A stretch of 64,000 bases of DNA from Rhizobium sp. CB3090 (GTDB taxonomy: Bacteria; Pseudomonadota; Alphaproteobacteria; Rhizobiales; Rhizobiaceae), in the NCBI RefSeq assembly GCF_029714285.1, contig NZ_CP121663.1:1612001-1676000 (forward strand), written 5' to 3'. Positions 12,001 to 17,710 of the stretch are shown piece after piece (position 1 is the stretch's first letter; each line of letters opens with the position of its first letter). The notes under the pieces were generated by a model that did not search any database, had not been told where the DNA came from, and worked only from the letters and a program-made list of their open reading frames with translations. Both the position numbers and the translations under genes were made by a program.

Positions 12001-13037
12001 TGGCCGCTCGTGTCGGAGACCGTATATCGAAATTGCAGTTCAAGCACATCGCTGGCCGAATTGGCGCCGCGGGGATGGTCGAGAGCAGCGAGCTGGGTGA
12101 AGGTGTACGCGCCGGTCGAGGCGTTGAATACCAGCGTGAAGACCGTGACGCCATTAGCAACGCCCGTGACCGTGTGGCCGTTCTGGGTGACGACAACGGG
12201 AACGCCGCCGGAGGTCAGCCCTGATAGCTGTTGAGTGCCGCTACCGGTAATTTCTGCCTCGCCAACAAGCGTGACGGTGGTGATCGAGGCATTATTGCCG
12301 CCGAAGCCGAAACGGCCGGTGCTGCTTGTCGTGAGGAAGGTGCCAGTGCTGCTGCCGCGTTCGATCAGCGAGGCTGTTTCGGTCGCCTGCTGAAGGATAA
12401 AGGGAACGCGAGTCTGGGTGCCAGACAGATTGCCGCCGTTGCCGTTACCGACTATGTTGCCGGGGCCGAGCAGACCAATAAGATTGAGTGGTGTGCGGGC
12501 ATTCGCGGCCTGGCTGTCCGTGAACTGGTGGCCGGAATCCGTGCTATTACCGGCATGAACCGAACCGTCGGGACCTTCGGCGACGTTGATGCCCTGCTGC
12601 TGGAGAGCCGCGACAACTGCCTGCTGCGGCAGCGTGACTTCGCCGATCAGGAAGGTCGGGACATGCAGTGCACCGTTGATGATGACGATACGCGTGCCGT
12701 CGGCCTGGATGAGAACAAGGTTGCGACCCTCGACGTGGATGTCGTCGATCGAGGTGTTCGCCGGCAGATGGACGATGTTGCCATTGTCCGGCACGATTTG
12801 GATCGGCTGACGGGTTTCGGCGTTTTGCGGCTCGTTGGCGGCAACGCGCGCAGTCTTGCCGTTCGCCTGCTGCTCGGCGGCCTGTGCCAGCTCGAACGCG
12901 GCAACATCAGCATTCTGCGACAACGACAGCGACCGAGACGCATTGATATCGGCTGCAAGGCCCTCGCTCCGGTCGCCCGATGCGAAATCGTTCGAAACCG
13001 CTTCGTGGTCTACCGTCGAAATGCGCGAATCTTCCAT
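1..13037 (-). CDS. Giant repeat-rich type I secreted adhesin (LapA/BapA-like), C-terminus beyond window
   Basis: One minus-strand frame stays open from an ATG at 13037 to the left edge, about 4345 codons with no stop. A GGGAG ribosome site lies 8 bases upstream of the ATG. Residues 1 to about 350 are a non-repetitive, Gln/Ala-rich head like the retention region of LapA-type adhesins. Then come seven DUF5801-like units (8431-11954), further Ig/cadherin-like units of about 160 residues, several VCBS-type repeats (three very alike at about 1330-2200), and Asp/Asn/Thr-rich blocks. Near 60-175 a GDDTL...GNDTLVF motif and a NFDTAHDKIDL motif mark the RTX-like tail that precedes a type I secretion signal. 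The protein is probably exported by the ABC/HlyD/TolC genes at 16409-21326, held at the cell surface, and used for biofilm or root attachment. Domain names are by eye; the ligand is unknown. The missing stop is due to the window edge. Confidence 0.93.
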   Translation of the reverse strand, partial: MEDSRISTVDHEAVSNDFASGDRSEGLAADINASRSLSLSQNADVAAFELAQAAEQQANGKTARVAANEPQNAETRQPIQIVPDNGNIVHLPANTSIDDIHVEGRNLVLIQADGTRIVIINGALHVPTFLIGEVTLPQQAVVAALQQQGINVAEGPDGSVHAGNSTDSGHQFTDSQAANARTPLNLIGLLGPGNIVGNGNGGNLSGTQTRVPFILQQATETASLIERGSSTGTFLTTSSTGRFGFGGNNASITTVTLVGEAEITGSGTQQLSGLTSGGVPVVVTQNGHTVTGVANGVTVFTLVFNASTGAYTFTQLAALDHPRGANSASDVLELQFRYTVSDTSGHTVSAVATVDIRDSVPVAAVGTAGSVTEAALSAGNAALTHATGDATATGSLNISWGADGGNTDKGGLGDRSVAFTNATVSATGEDNGTLSSHGLAVHTALLADGTLVGYTGEAAPTATSASNVVFYATVSDTDNGHYNFTLVQSLDDAKGSDAITLTFGYTATDSDGDTAANSFTITVADDKPVAATGDAGSVTEGALAGGNETPHVETDAITTGSLNISWGADNANTNNGGAGDRSVAFTDATVTAQGQDGEALSSHGLAVHTALLADGTLVGYTGEAAPTATSASNVVFYATVSDTDNGHYNFTLVQSLDDAKGSDAITLTFGYTASDSDGDTVTNSFTVTVADDKPVASTGDAGSVTEGALPSGNENPHVETDAITTGSLNISWGADNANTDQGGAGDRSVAFTDATVTTQGQDGEALSSHGLAVHTALLADGTLVGYTGDAAPTATSASNVVFYATVSDTDNGHYNFTLVQSLDDAKGSDAITLTFGYTATDSDGDTATNSFTITVADDKPVAATGDAGSVTEGALASGNENPHVETDAITTGSLNISWGADNANTDQGGAGDRSVAFTDATVTAQGQDGEALSSHGLAVHTALLADGTLVGYTGEAAPTALTNGEGGVGSNIVFYATVSDTDNGHYNFTLVQSLDDAKGSDAITLTFGYTATDSDGDTATNSFTITVADDKPVAATGDAGSATEGALASGNENPHVETDAITTGSLNISWGADGGNTDKGGLGDRSVAFTNATVSATGEDNGTLSSHGLAVHTALLADGTLVGYTGEAAPTATSASNVVFYATVSDTDNGHYNFTLVQSLDDAKGSDAITLTFGYTATDSDGDTAANSFTITVADDKPVAATGDAGSVTEGALAGGNETPHVETDAITTGSLNISWGADNANTNNGGAGDRSVAFTDATVTAQGQDGEALSSHGLAVHTALLADGTLVGYTGDAAPTATSASNVVFYATVSDTDNGHYNFTLVQSLDDAKGSDAITLTFGYTATDSDGDTATNSFTITVADDKPVAATGDAGSVTEGALASGNENPHVETDAITTGSLNISWGADNANTDQGGAGDRSVAFTDATVTAQGQDGEALSSHGLAVHTAILADGTLVGYTGETAPTALTNGEGGVGSNIVFYATVSDTDNGHYNFTLVQSLDDAKGSDAITLTFGYTATDSDGDTATNSFTITVADDKPVAHTVDNTASPLNDDAQIGGNPDANDANAHSVSGAAGALFSAGSDGSASVSIDQSSLPALKTIYVDTNGFAQQEDVTWGKPTISGGATTWVASSANHETVATLTINADGSYTFSTTAPLVHPTSGTTEESLPLTFTFTVTDGDNDASTGSLTLHVTDDVPLANTVTVNSVTLNDDALKGGNPDTVGVTDIDTVTGASGTLFSGGADGVHQVTLGATTDFSAIYTGKDGFAHVESVVWGSPTTAAGGETIWIATGKDSGQTVATLTIGADGSYSFTLSAPVAHAASPTAENTQDLTFNFTVADGDSDPASGSLTVTIKDDAPIAYKVDATSTPLNDDAQVHGNLDGAADAKTINGDAGALFSAGADGVKGVSMDSLPTLKAIYLDSHGIGHQETVSWTSSAANGVTTWTAIGASSHATVAVLTINSDGSYSFTADAPLVHSTSSTTEDSLTLNFGFTVTDGDGDTANGSLAIAITDDVPVASGTTVAVRADEGDIYNLLSHGNSALDGTHDGSSSQPALFGFGFAATVSGSVASTVSFGADGAAVGGGFSFTANAASTLTALHLTSGGEALSYAVVNNVIIGYVDNDHHSGYNPVFDRPVLSLSLSGNGSFTFQQYDQLDNVAGPGNDLRSGNSSISAIDFGSVIQATDGDGDSVTLTGALKVTIVDDAPKVDLALTGSITIDESGSGDNDVNASNAVKSLFAGITGGNDPDMSTVYAQHNVVSPSVSMGADDASGTTSSLTLHIDNADSGLTTTAGQAITLSQLANGTVVGKIADGEIAFAIRLDNSGKVSIAQYMSLANPNMSKSDGDTVDLTGKLSAVLSATDSDGDTVAKSVSIGSSIRFDDDGPSIGGAVSTKTLAEHDLLTNSGSLSPSGISTGAVALNFAFGADGPAAHAVTFVPRSNGSYFTASYGNNQTLDATKLSSGGHALSYSLSGDGMTLIAYTGSNAADQSGWVFKVVLSQDSGHASGAYNFTLYKSLDDVNGQTNLSDIKLTFQVAGHDGDGDTTSGTQSFSVDVTDDVPTLVDHASVSATVSETAINAPVVTTGSYTVDFDTVNPSAAKLTVTEGSVSGGEVGSSSKGGEIVLVSNTGTTFVVTQMDIGVFDHKGPSSKTVTIIGTDAQGHTYSVTTTGTTFSAAGTALEGKQLTSLEIDPHDNSLTVTVDNIHVTDTTTTPTNDPAETTLDLTSLVHASADSPLTWSANTVAAGTSSGNLTGGTELTYNGAAITLASTDGHTITGSAGGVTVFTLTVDPTSGHATFDLYHPIDGGNALSLDFSNLVTATDFDGDSITLGNGALTIVVQSATDNLPAISSTDLVASVSESGLSGGTGSAGVDNVHTGSIAISAGDAPSTVTIDGHMFNVGATIANGDTNATIQGAYGTLHILSVTTTAINYTYTLISTTSGTGNHDAFSVTVSDAPIDGESQTATLTFNITDDKPIAHTAWLGSMHENDGSATFALASGTIAFGADGAAQSGPIHVDSVSANGDLAGSTLSTSMVTIDAGHVTVTPGSALDALALGHSSILSIGYTVTDGDGSKTSGTFTIRVDGVNHAPTTADGSISTAENTDYQFKSTDFAFSDSVDGNALEYVTITSLPAEGTLYLGTTAVAVGQNIAANELTSLHFTPSSGFAGATETANFGFTVQDNGGTANGGADTSTAHTMTVTVTAVDDGRATVSIADQTTHTGNAVVAGDTLNAAIATDDPDHGQSGLTYSWSWADDQSQTVLGTGSSYTVTGTDVGHSLVLTVSYSDGQGFSDVATQTTSAVIAPTVFAPTVDATPLSEANLSGGSNPQPSELTATGSIALGNLDNPHITSVAGADGTPIGVDQIAPDSQTTTIHGSYGDLLIDANGAYSYTLTHAGLNPSEDTDQFTYTVTDMNGKTAQETLTFNIADDAPTLTGAGNPVTLSDDGVVTTGSATITKDLTSLVNSGADSPLTWSANTVAAGSSDTLTGGTALTYNGAIITLDSTDGHTITGSAGGVAVFTLTVDTSGHATFVLNQTFDGAKDQTLDFSQYVKATDADGDSVTLGTGAFTVEVDHVNHAAVFGGTETGIVTEDNGAVGGYLQASGTLTINDADRGESNFRPTTIAPDGTHLGTLTIDADGNWSYKVDNSLSAVQSLGANQSKTDTFTVSSVDGTTHDIVVTINGTNDPAVISGDVAKSVTEAGGVNNGTVGVPTANGTLSATDVDSDPSFTAQSNVTTSYGHFTIGADGQWNYTLDNSNASVQALNSTGANTTLHDLITVTTADGTQQQIDITINGANDAAVISGDVAKSVTEAGGINNGTAGVPTANGALSATDVDSDHSFTAQSNVATSYGHFTIGADGQWSYTLDNSNNAVQALNSTGSNTTLHDLITVTTADGTQQQIDITINGTDDAPVLSSTAATASYTAGAAAMVLSSTTTVADVDNTTLASAKVSISSGFASGDVLSATLTGTSITAGYNAATGVLTLTGNDTLAHYQAVLDSVTFSSISSSAATRTISWSVNDGAVDSSVTTTTLTVAAQQDVAPVLDLDTGTSGNDASISYARKSTVNLVPHALVTDADSSNFNGGTLSVVSSGASDKLTIGGSSSGNVTYGGMTIGTFSSTGPTLTVSFNANATPAAVTALLKDIQFSEAANSGGNRTVTFSLSDGDGGSSTATESVIYTTSAPAGVAGEAINLALSDPSHHVGAVTLSIAGMPAGWTLSEGTHNADGTWSVVTNDPSSLTVTSPDGVTGAVVLQVTETWTNADGSTGMATMSDNVEAYAKGSPIFAWSGDDTLTASSGNDTLVFANTIGTDVVHNFDTAHDKIDLIGFAGFNSFADVQAHLST
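9160..9839 (-). repeat. Copy 1 of a 680-bp identical block inside the adhesin
   Basis: By eye this stretch is base-for-base identical to 11170-11849 (offset 2010 bp, four unit lengths), while the flanks differ. It covers parts of two units, so the copied segment is not a whole number of domains. Confidence 0.85.
11170..11849 (-). repeat. Copy 2 of the 680-bp identical block inside the adhesin
   Basis: Partner of 9160-9839. Identity ends at 11849, where a silent change starts a diverged end of the last unit. A second shorter pair, about 8717-9067 with 10229-10579 (offset 1512 bp), also appears identical. Confidence 0.85.
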
Positions 13038-13278
13038 AAGTCTAACTCCCGGTGTCTCGTAATTTGACGGCAATCAATTACGAGAGCGGGATGATTGCAA
13101 TACTTCGTTAACCTCACCGATATAGCCGGTTATGCACGACCGCAGATATATTTACCCATGGTTAACTCAACAACCACACAACTCCTTAAGTATACCGCTT
13201 GACTTTGCGCCGGCCGCTGTGTGCAAATGCGCCGCCATAGGCTGTCGCAGCCTGCGTTGGAGAATTGGGGAGTGAGTT
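13038..13278. promoter_or_regulatory. Divergent intergenic region between adhesin and lipoprotein genes
   Basis: This 241-bp spacer must hold the promoter of the giant adhesin (leftward) and of the lipoprotein (rightward). It contains TAAGTATA at 13187-13194, the reverse complement of a TATACTTA core that also occurs twice before the LapG-like gene. No promoter boxes can be fixed by eye. Confidence 0.5.
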
Positions 13279-14490
13279 TTGCCGTTTGCGATCAGCCTTT
13301 CGTTGCGCCTTTTGACCAATTGGCTGCCGCGCAGACCGCGTCGGCGGCCAGCAGGCGGTGCCGTTCTCATCCTCTGCGCCAGTCTCGCCGGATGCCAGAT
13401 GAACGGTGTCGGCCTAAGCAGCAACAGCAAGAACGACGACATAAAAATGCCGTCCACGGCAATCGAGGAAACTTATGGCGGCGAAAGCGGCGCCGAGATC
13501 ACGCTGCTGCTGCGCAAGGGTGCTGCAGGCCTCTATGAAGGTCCGGCGCGCGACGTGCGTGACGGGGCAGTGCTTGGTGTTGGCGAGCTCGGCAACAATC
13601 AGATTCGGCTACGCGTAAAGGATGTCGGCCCGGGTCTGGCCGGAGTCGCCGCGCAGGTCGCCGCAGCCAAGGGCCGTAATGCCGCGCTGATCGTCAGCTA
13701 TCTGCCGCCAGCCGAAACCGCTGCCATCGCCGCCATTTCCCCCGCCCAGCGCCCGCCATTGCTTAATCTTGCAAGTGCTATGGCCTCGACCGGCGGTGAT
13801 GTCTTCAACCTCGCCTCAGACGAAATCGACAGCGCGACCGAGGGCGTCAAGGCTGCCAGCCCCGGAGGTCACAAGAAGGTGTCGGCGCTCGTGCCTGCGG
13901 ATTTTTCTCAATCCGACAGCACCAGGTTGAGCAATGCCATCTGGAACGGCGGCAACACGTTCATGGGCCTCGGCCGTTACAACACAAGCGATCAAGCCGC
14001 GGATATCCTGACCAAGAACCGACCGCTTATCCAATCGGCCGAAATCGTGGTCATTCTCGGCGGCACGTCCGAAATCGGCGCAGTAGCGAGTGCCGTGCGC
14101 GGCGCCGCCATTCCCGGCCAAGCACTGGTAGGCACCAACAGGTGGCTGCAATCGGTTTATGCTTCGTCGGCTTTGTCGGGCGCATTTATCGCGACGGACG
14201 ATACGCAAAGCAGCGGACTGATTGCCGAGCGCTACCAGCGCCATTTCAATCACCCGCTGACAACCTCCGGCGCCTATGGCTATGACGCCATGGCGATCGC
14301 CTCCGGCCTTATCCGCTCCCAGGGGCCACAAGCCATCACCGCCGCCAACCTGATGAACAAGGTCGGCTTCCGCGGCACGACCGGGCTCTTCCGCTTCAAC
14401 GCCGCCGGCATGGTGGAGCGCAAAATGGTGATCAATACGATCGATGGCGGCAAGCTGAAGGTTGCCGCACAGCCCTCACAATCGTTCTGA
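13279..14490 (+). CDS. Periplasmic-binding-fold lipoprotein (penicillin-binding protein activator/LpoA-like)
   Basis: The predicted protein has 403 residues. It starts at a TTG codon with a GGGGAG ribosome site (13267-13272) six bases upstream; no ATG offers a better start. After an Arg-rich N-terminus and a hydrophobic stretch there is a lipobox ending LAGC (Cys about residue 39), so it should be lipid-anchored. The body resembles type I periplasmic-binding domains of the Peripla_BP_6/LpoA kind, seen in the ITLLLRKG strand, the DVRDGAVLGV helix and the GYDAMAIASGLI motif near the end. Relatives act as outer-membrane activators of penicillin-binding proteins or bind small ligands. It lies divergent from the adhesin and just before the LapG-like protease, so a role in adhesin display or in wall remodelling around secretion is possible. 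That link is inference from position only. Confidence 0.8.
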   Translation: MPFAISLSLRLLTNWLPRRPRRRPAGGAVLILCASLAGCQMNGVGLSSNSKNDDIKMPSTAIEETYGGESGAEITLLLRKGAAGLYEGPARDVRDGAVLGVGELGNNQIRLRVKDVGPGLAGVAAQVAAAKGRNAALIVSYLPPAETAAIAAISPAQRPPLLNLASAMASTGGDVFNLASDEIDSATEGVKAASPGGHKKVSALVPADFSQSDSTRLSNAIWNGGNTFMGLGRYNTSDQAADILTKNRPLIQSAEIVVILGGTSEIGAVASAVRGAAIPGQALVGTNRWLQSVYASSALSGAFIATDDTQSSGLIAERYQRHFNHPLTTSGAYGYDAMAIASGLIRSQGPQAITAANLMNKVGFRGTTGLFRFNAAGMVERKMVINTIDGGKLKVAAQPSQSF

Positions 14491-14514
14491 AGCAGCCCGG
14501 TCGGCGTCGAGCGT

Positions 14515-14530
14515 AGCGCGGGAGCGCGCT
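14515..14530 (+). terminator. Short GC hairpin after the lipoprotein gene
   Basis: AGCGCG, a four-base loop and CGCGCT form a perfect six-base-pair stem 25 bases after the lipoprotein stop. There is no T-run, so this is only a weak terminator candidate. Confidence 0.3.
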
Positions 14531-14626
14531 GTTGCCGTTACGTCTCCGATTCCTGCACCATGCCAGATCATTTGGATGCGCACGGGAACATCATCCTTAA
14601 TGGTTTCCCACCAAACCCCGTGGAAT

Positions 14627-14659
14627 TTTATACTTATTTGATCGTTCAATTTATACTTA
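14627..14659. promoter_or_regulatory. Direct repeat TTTATACTTA x2, candidate operator before the LapG-like gene
   Basis: The 10-mer TTTATACTTA occurs at 14627-14636 and again at 14650-14659, 23 bp apart (about two helical turns), 75-110 bp upstream of the protease start. The inverted core TAAGTATA recurs at 13187-13194 in the adhesin promoter region. Short same-face repeats suit a ribbon-helix-helix or similar dimeric regulator; the assignment is inference. Confidence 0.4.
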
Positions 14660-14734
14660 GGTTACCTACGCTTCCGAACGCCATATTCAGAGGTATCGCG
14701 CATTATTCTCTCAACCAGGGAGAAATAAGCGCCA

Positions 14735-15685
14735 ATGGAACGCAAGAAAAATAAAATTATACTTGCAGCACTTGCTGCGACTTCCCTTGCCTTTGGTCTG
14801 TCTCCATCGACCATTTGCCTGGCGGCGACCGGTGATACCGTCCGCCCGGTAGTCGACCTGGTCGCGGACCCGCTGGTCGACACTGTCATCGATCTCTTTG
14901 CGCCGGCCGCGGCGAATGCAGCGAAGGCGATAAGAGGCGTCGACCTTACCGCGCTACACCAGAGCCTAGCCGCCGAGCCGGCGGGCCTTCCGGGTAACGA
15001 TACGGCAGCGCTCCAGCCGGTACATCCGGCACAGCCGACCAACACCCCGATGGGCGACTCGGTGTTCGGAACTGTCGCCATTCCCTTCAAGCATCTTGCC
15101 GCGCTCGACAAATTCGCAGGCCCGCTCGCCGAGATCCGCTCCGGCAAAGCGCTCGATTGCGGCGCCGGCGGATGCGACGCAGCCGCGGCCGCCGTCGCGG
15201 CCGCCGAGACAAAGACTGCCGGCGCCTCGATCCGCGACGAGATCAACTCGATCAATTTCACGGTCAACCATGCCATCCGCTATGCCAGCGACATGGATAC
15301 CTATCATGTGACCGACTACTGGGCGAAGCCGAGCGAGGCCCTGTCGCACCAGCAGGGCGATTGCGAAGACTACGCCATATTAAAGATGGCCGCCCTCTAC
15401 AAGGCAGGCGTCGATCTCGACCATATGACACTGGTCGTCCTCTTCGACCAGCAGCGGCATTTCTACCATGCCGTCCTGTCGGTCTCTGTCAACGGCAACA
15501 ATCTCATCCTCGACAATATGCGCGATGAGGTTTTGCCCGACAGGCGTATAGCAGAATATCTGCCGCTCTATTCGATCGTCGCCGGCCGCGGCTATCTGCA
15601 CGGCTTCCGCGATCCTCATGCGCAAGCAGTTGTCGCCGCAATGCCGCTCGCCAAGGTGGCCCCTGGCGAAGGCGAGATCCACTGA
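14735..15685 (+). CDS. LapG-like periplasmic cysteine protease (bacterial transglutaminase-like)
   Basis: The predicted protein has 316 residues. Its ATG follows an AGGGAGA ribosome site, and the first 30 residues are a signal peptide. The C-terminal half is a bacterial transglutaminase-like cysteine peptidase domain with a visible Cys-His-Asp triad: C210 in QQGDCEDYA, H245 in FYHAVLSV and D260 in LILDNM. The spacing matches LapG of Pseudomonas fluorescens, which cuts the N-terminal retention part of LapA and releases the adhesin from the cell. Its position between the giant adhesin and the type I exporter supports the same role here. In known systems LapG is held inactive by the c-di-GMP receptor LapD; no LapD gene is visible in this window. 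The extended N-terminal linker (about residues 30-120) is longer than in LapG. Confidence 0.88.
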   Translation: MERKKNKIILAALAATSLAFGLSPSTICLAATGDTVRPVVDLVADPLVDTVIDLFAPAAANAAKAIRGVDLTALHQSLAAEPAGLPGNDTAALQPVHPAQPTNTPMGDSVFGTVAIPFKHLAALDKFAGPLAEIRSGKALDCGAGGCDAAAAAVAAAETKTAGASIRDEINSINFTVNHAIRYASDMDTYHVTDYWAKPSEALSHQQGDCEDYAILKMAALYKAGVDLDHMTLVVLFDQQRHFYHAVLSVSVNGNNLILDNMRDEVLPDRRIAEYLPLYSIVAGRGYLHGFRDPHAQAVVAAMPLAKVAPGEGEIH

Positions 15686-15746
15686 TCGGACTCGCCTTTA
15701 CGACCTTCCGGGACGAAGGCCGCGCCTAATCAAAGAGGCGACGTTT

Positions 15747-16400
15747 TCAATAGACGGAAATATAACCGATCAGCATCGGCGCCTCATGCGTCGGCGCCAG
15801 CGCCAGGTTGATCTGGCCCGTCAGCGATTGTGAACCGAGGCCGATCTTGAAGCCGGTGTTCAGCGTTTTGCCGCGATTGGCAGATAAGACGGAGAGTACT
15901 TCCTCGACCTGGGTATCGATCGAAAAGCGCAGAGTGCGGGCCGTCTGCTGAACGTCGTCAATCAGCGGCAGGCGATGGCGCAGCATCTTCAGGAAGGCAT
16001 CGTTGAAAAGCTTGATCCCGCGCTCCCGCGTCAACACCACCGCCGGCGTCGGCGACGCCTGAAGGACTGCGTTGAGATTGGTCAGCGACGCGACATCCTC
16101 GATGGCGTCCAGACGGCTCAGCGCCCATTTGAAGCTCAGCACGCGCAACAAAGAGGCGAGATTGCCGGTTTCCGGCATGTCGGCCGCCGTGTGGTAAACG
16201 AGGTCGCCGATGCTGATGCCGCCAGCTTCGGACATCCGTCCGAGACCGTCCCAATAGATCCGCTCGAGGCGAATACCGCGACGCTCGCCGCCGCCCGTCA
16301 CGGCACGGAACCGTGGCTCCAGTTCGTCGCCATCGACAGACGGCAAGGCTTCGCTGCGGGCCATCGTCGTGACTTCGTCCTTTCCGGCAACTTTGCTCAT
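15747..16400 (-). CDS. Ribbon-helix-helix (RHH_4-like) protein with PAS-like C-terminus
   Basis: The predicted protein has 217 residues from the ATG at 16400, which has GAGGG five bases upstream. A GTG at 16412, overlapping the stop of the HlyD gene, is the alternative start. Around residues 35-70 the segment GERRGIRLERIYWDGL followed by ISIGDLV matches the RHH_4 domain that is common in alphaproteobacteria. Residues of about 100-150 (SPTPAVVLTRERGIKLFNDAF) look like a PAS-type sensory fold. It is the last gene of the tolC-ABC-HlyD operon, so it may regulate the adhesin or its export. DNA binding is inferred from the family; some RHH_4 proteins have no known target. Confidence 0.7.
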   Translation of the reverse strand: MSKVAGKDEVTTMARSEALPSVDGDELEPRFRAVTGGGERRGIRLERIYWDGLGRMSEAGGISIGDLVYHTAADMPETGNLASLLRVLSFKWALSRLDAIEDVASLTNLNAVLQASPTPAVVLTRERGIKLFNDAFLKMLRHRLPLIDDVQQTARTLRFSIDTQVEEVLSVLSANRGKTLNTGFKIGLGSQSLTGQINLALAPTHEAPMLIGYISVY

Positions 16401-16408
16401 AGCCGCCC

Positions 16409-17710
16409 TCACCGTTCCGTCAGCGCTTCGGAGCGCGCCTTGTTGATCGGCTTCATCAGATAGGTGAGGATCGCCTTGCGGCCGGTCATGATCTCGGCCG
16501 AAGCCACCATGCCGGGGATGATCGGATAGTGCTTGCCGTCGCGCTCCAGCTCCGACTTGTCGGTCTTGATGCGCACGAGGTAATAGGTCTCGTTCTTGTC
16601 CTTATCGACGAGGCTGTCGGCGGAGACGTTGACGACGGTACCGTCCAGGGCGCCGAAGATCGAGAAATCGTAGGCCGAGATCTTGATGACCGCCGGCTGG
16701 CCGACGCGCACGAAGGCAACGTCGCGCGGTGAAATCTTCGCCTCGATCAGCAGATTGTCGGCGGTCGGCACGACTCCGGCGATGACCTTGCCGGCGTCGA
16801 CATAGGCGCCGATGGTATTCACCTCCAGCGTATTGACGATGCCGTCGACCGGGGAACGAATATCCGTATGCTTGACCCGATCGGATGCCCCGCGGATCGT
16901 CTCGTCGACGACGGAAAGCTCCGAGAGGGCCTGCCCCTTGTCGGTCAATGCCTGCTGGCGCAACTGCAGCCCGAGGTCGTTGACCTGCAGCGTCGCCTCC
17001 TTGACGGCCGCCTGCAGGCGATCCAGACTTTCGATATAGACCTTAAGCTGGCCCTGCAGGTCGACCAGGTCTCGGTGGACCTTCAGGATTTCAGTTTCGG
17101 CGACGAGCTTCTTCTCGCCGAGCGGCTTCAGCAGATCATACTGCTTCTGGGCGCCGGCGATATTCTGCGTCAGGCGGTCTATGTTGGCGTGGGCCTCTTC
17201 CAGCTCGTTCTGATGCTGCTTCAAACGCTGGTCGAGAACATTGAGCTTGTTCTGATAGGCGGCACGATCCGCCTCGAAGAGCTTTTCCTCGTTGTCGCAG
17301 ACGTCCTTGGCGGCGGCCAGAATCTCGGCCGGACAGATGAATTGTGCATCGTAGGTGCCCGCCTCCTCCAAGGCCAGGCGCTCAACCTTGGCACCAAGAG
17401 CGCGGGCCTTGGCCACGGACTCACCGAGCGTCGATTGGGTCGTGGTATTGTCGAGCTGGACCAGAAGATCCCCCTTATGGACAACCTGGCCGAGATTGAC
17501 ATTGATCTGCTGGACGATGCCGGGCTCGGACGACTGCACGATCTGCGTCTTCGATACCGGTATCACCTTCCCCTCGCCGCGCGCGATCTCGTCGATATCG
17601 GCCAAGGCCGCCCAGGCGATAAAAGCGGCGATCATCAAGGCGCAAATACCGAGGATCAGCCGGGCAAAAAACGGAGGATTGTCATGGATATTGTGACGAT
17701 GAGCACGCAT
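16409..17710 (-). CDS. Type I secretion membrane fusion protein, HlyD family
   Basis: The predicted protein has 433 residues. It has a cytoplasmic N-tail, one membrane segment (about residues 16-38), a first half-lipoyl motif (about 55-90), a long coiled coil (about 100-270), a second half-lipoyl/beta-barrel part with DIRSPVDGIVNTLEV, and the conserved C-terminal segment IIPGMVASAEIMTGRKAILTYL. It links the inner-membrane exporter to TolC. The ATG overlaps the TAA of the ABC exporter by one base, showing translational coupling. Substrate is most likely the giant adhesin at 1-13037, as in LapC. Confidence 0.92.
   Translation of the reverse strand: MRAHRHNIHDNPPFFARLILGICALMIAAFIAWAALADIDEIARGEGKVIPVSKTQIVQSSEPGIVQQINVNLGQVVHKGDLLVQLDNTTTQSTLGESVAKARALGAKVERLALEEAGTYDAQFICPAEILAAAKDVCDNEEKLFEADRAAYQNKLNVLDQRLKQHQNELEEAHANIDRLTQNIAGAQKQYDLLKPLGEKKLVAETEILKVHRDLVDLQGQLKVYIESLDRLQAAVKEATLQVNDLGLQLRQQALTDKGQALSELSVVDETIRGASDRVKHTDIRSPVDGIVNTLEVNTIGAYVDAGKVIAGVVPTADNLLIEAKISPRDVAFVRVGQPAVIKISAYDFSIFGALDGTVVNVSADSLVDKDKNETYYLVRIKTDKSELERDGKHYPIIPGMVASAEIMTGRKAILTYLMKPINKARSEALTER

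Noticed and set aside
7737..12224. A 1495-codon plus-strand open frame, and similar ones at 2913-5810 and 1377-2090
   Set aside because: These are antisense shadows of the giant minus-strand adhesin. The minus frame gives typical DUF5801/VCBS/RTX protein; the plus frames give Arg/Gly-rich low-complexity protein with no family.
13816..14331. A 171-codon minus-strand frame inside the lipoprotein gene, and 14662-15276 inside the LapG-like gene
   Set aside because: Both are antisense to well-supported genes with recognisable domains and motifs.
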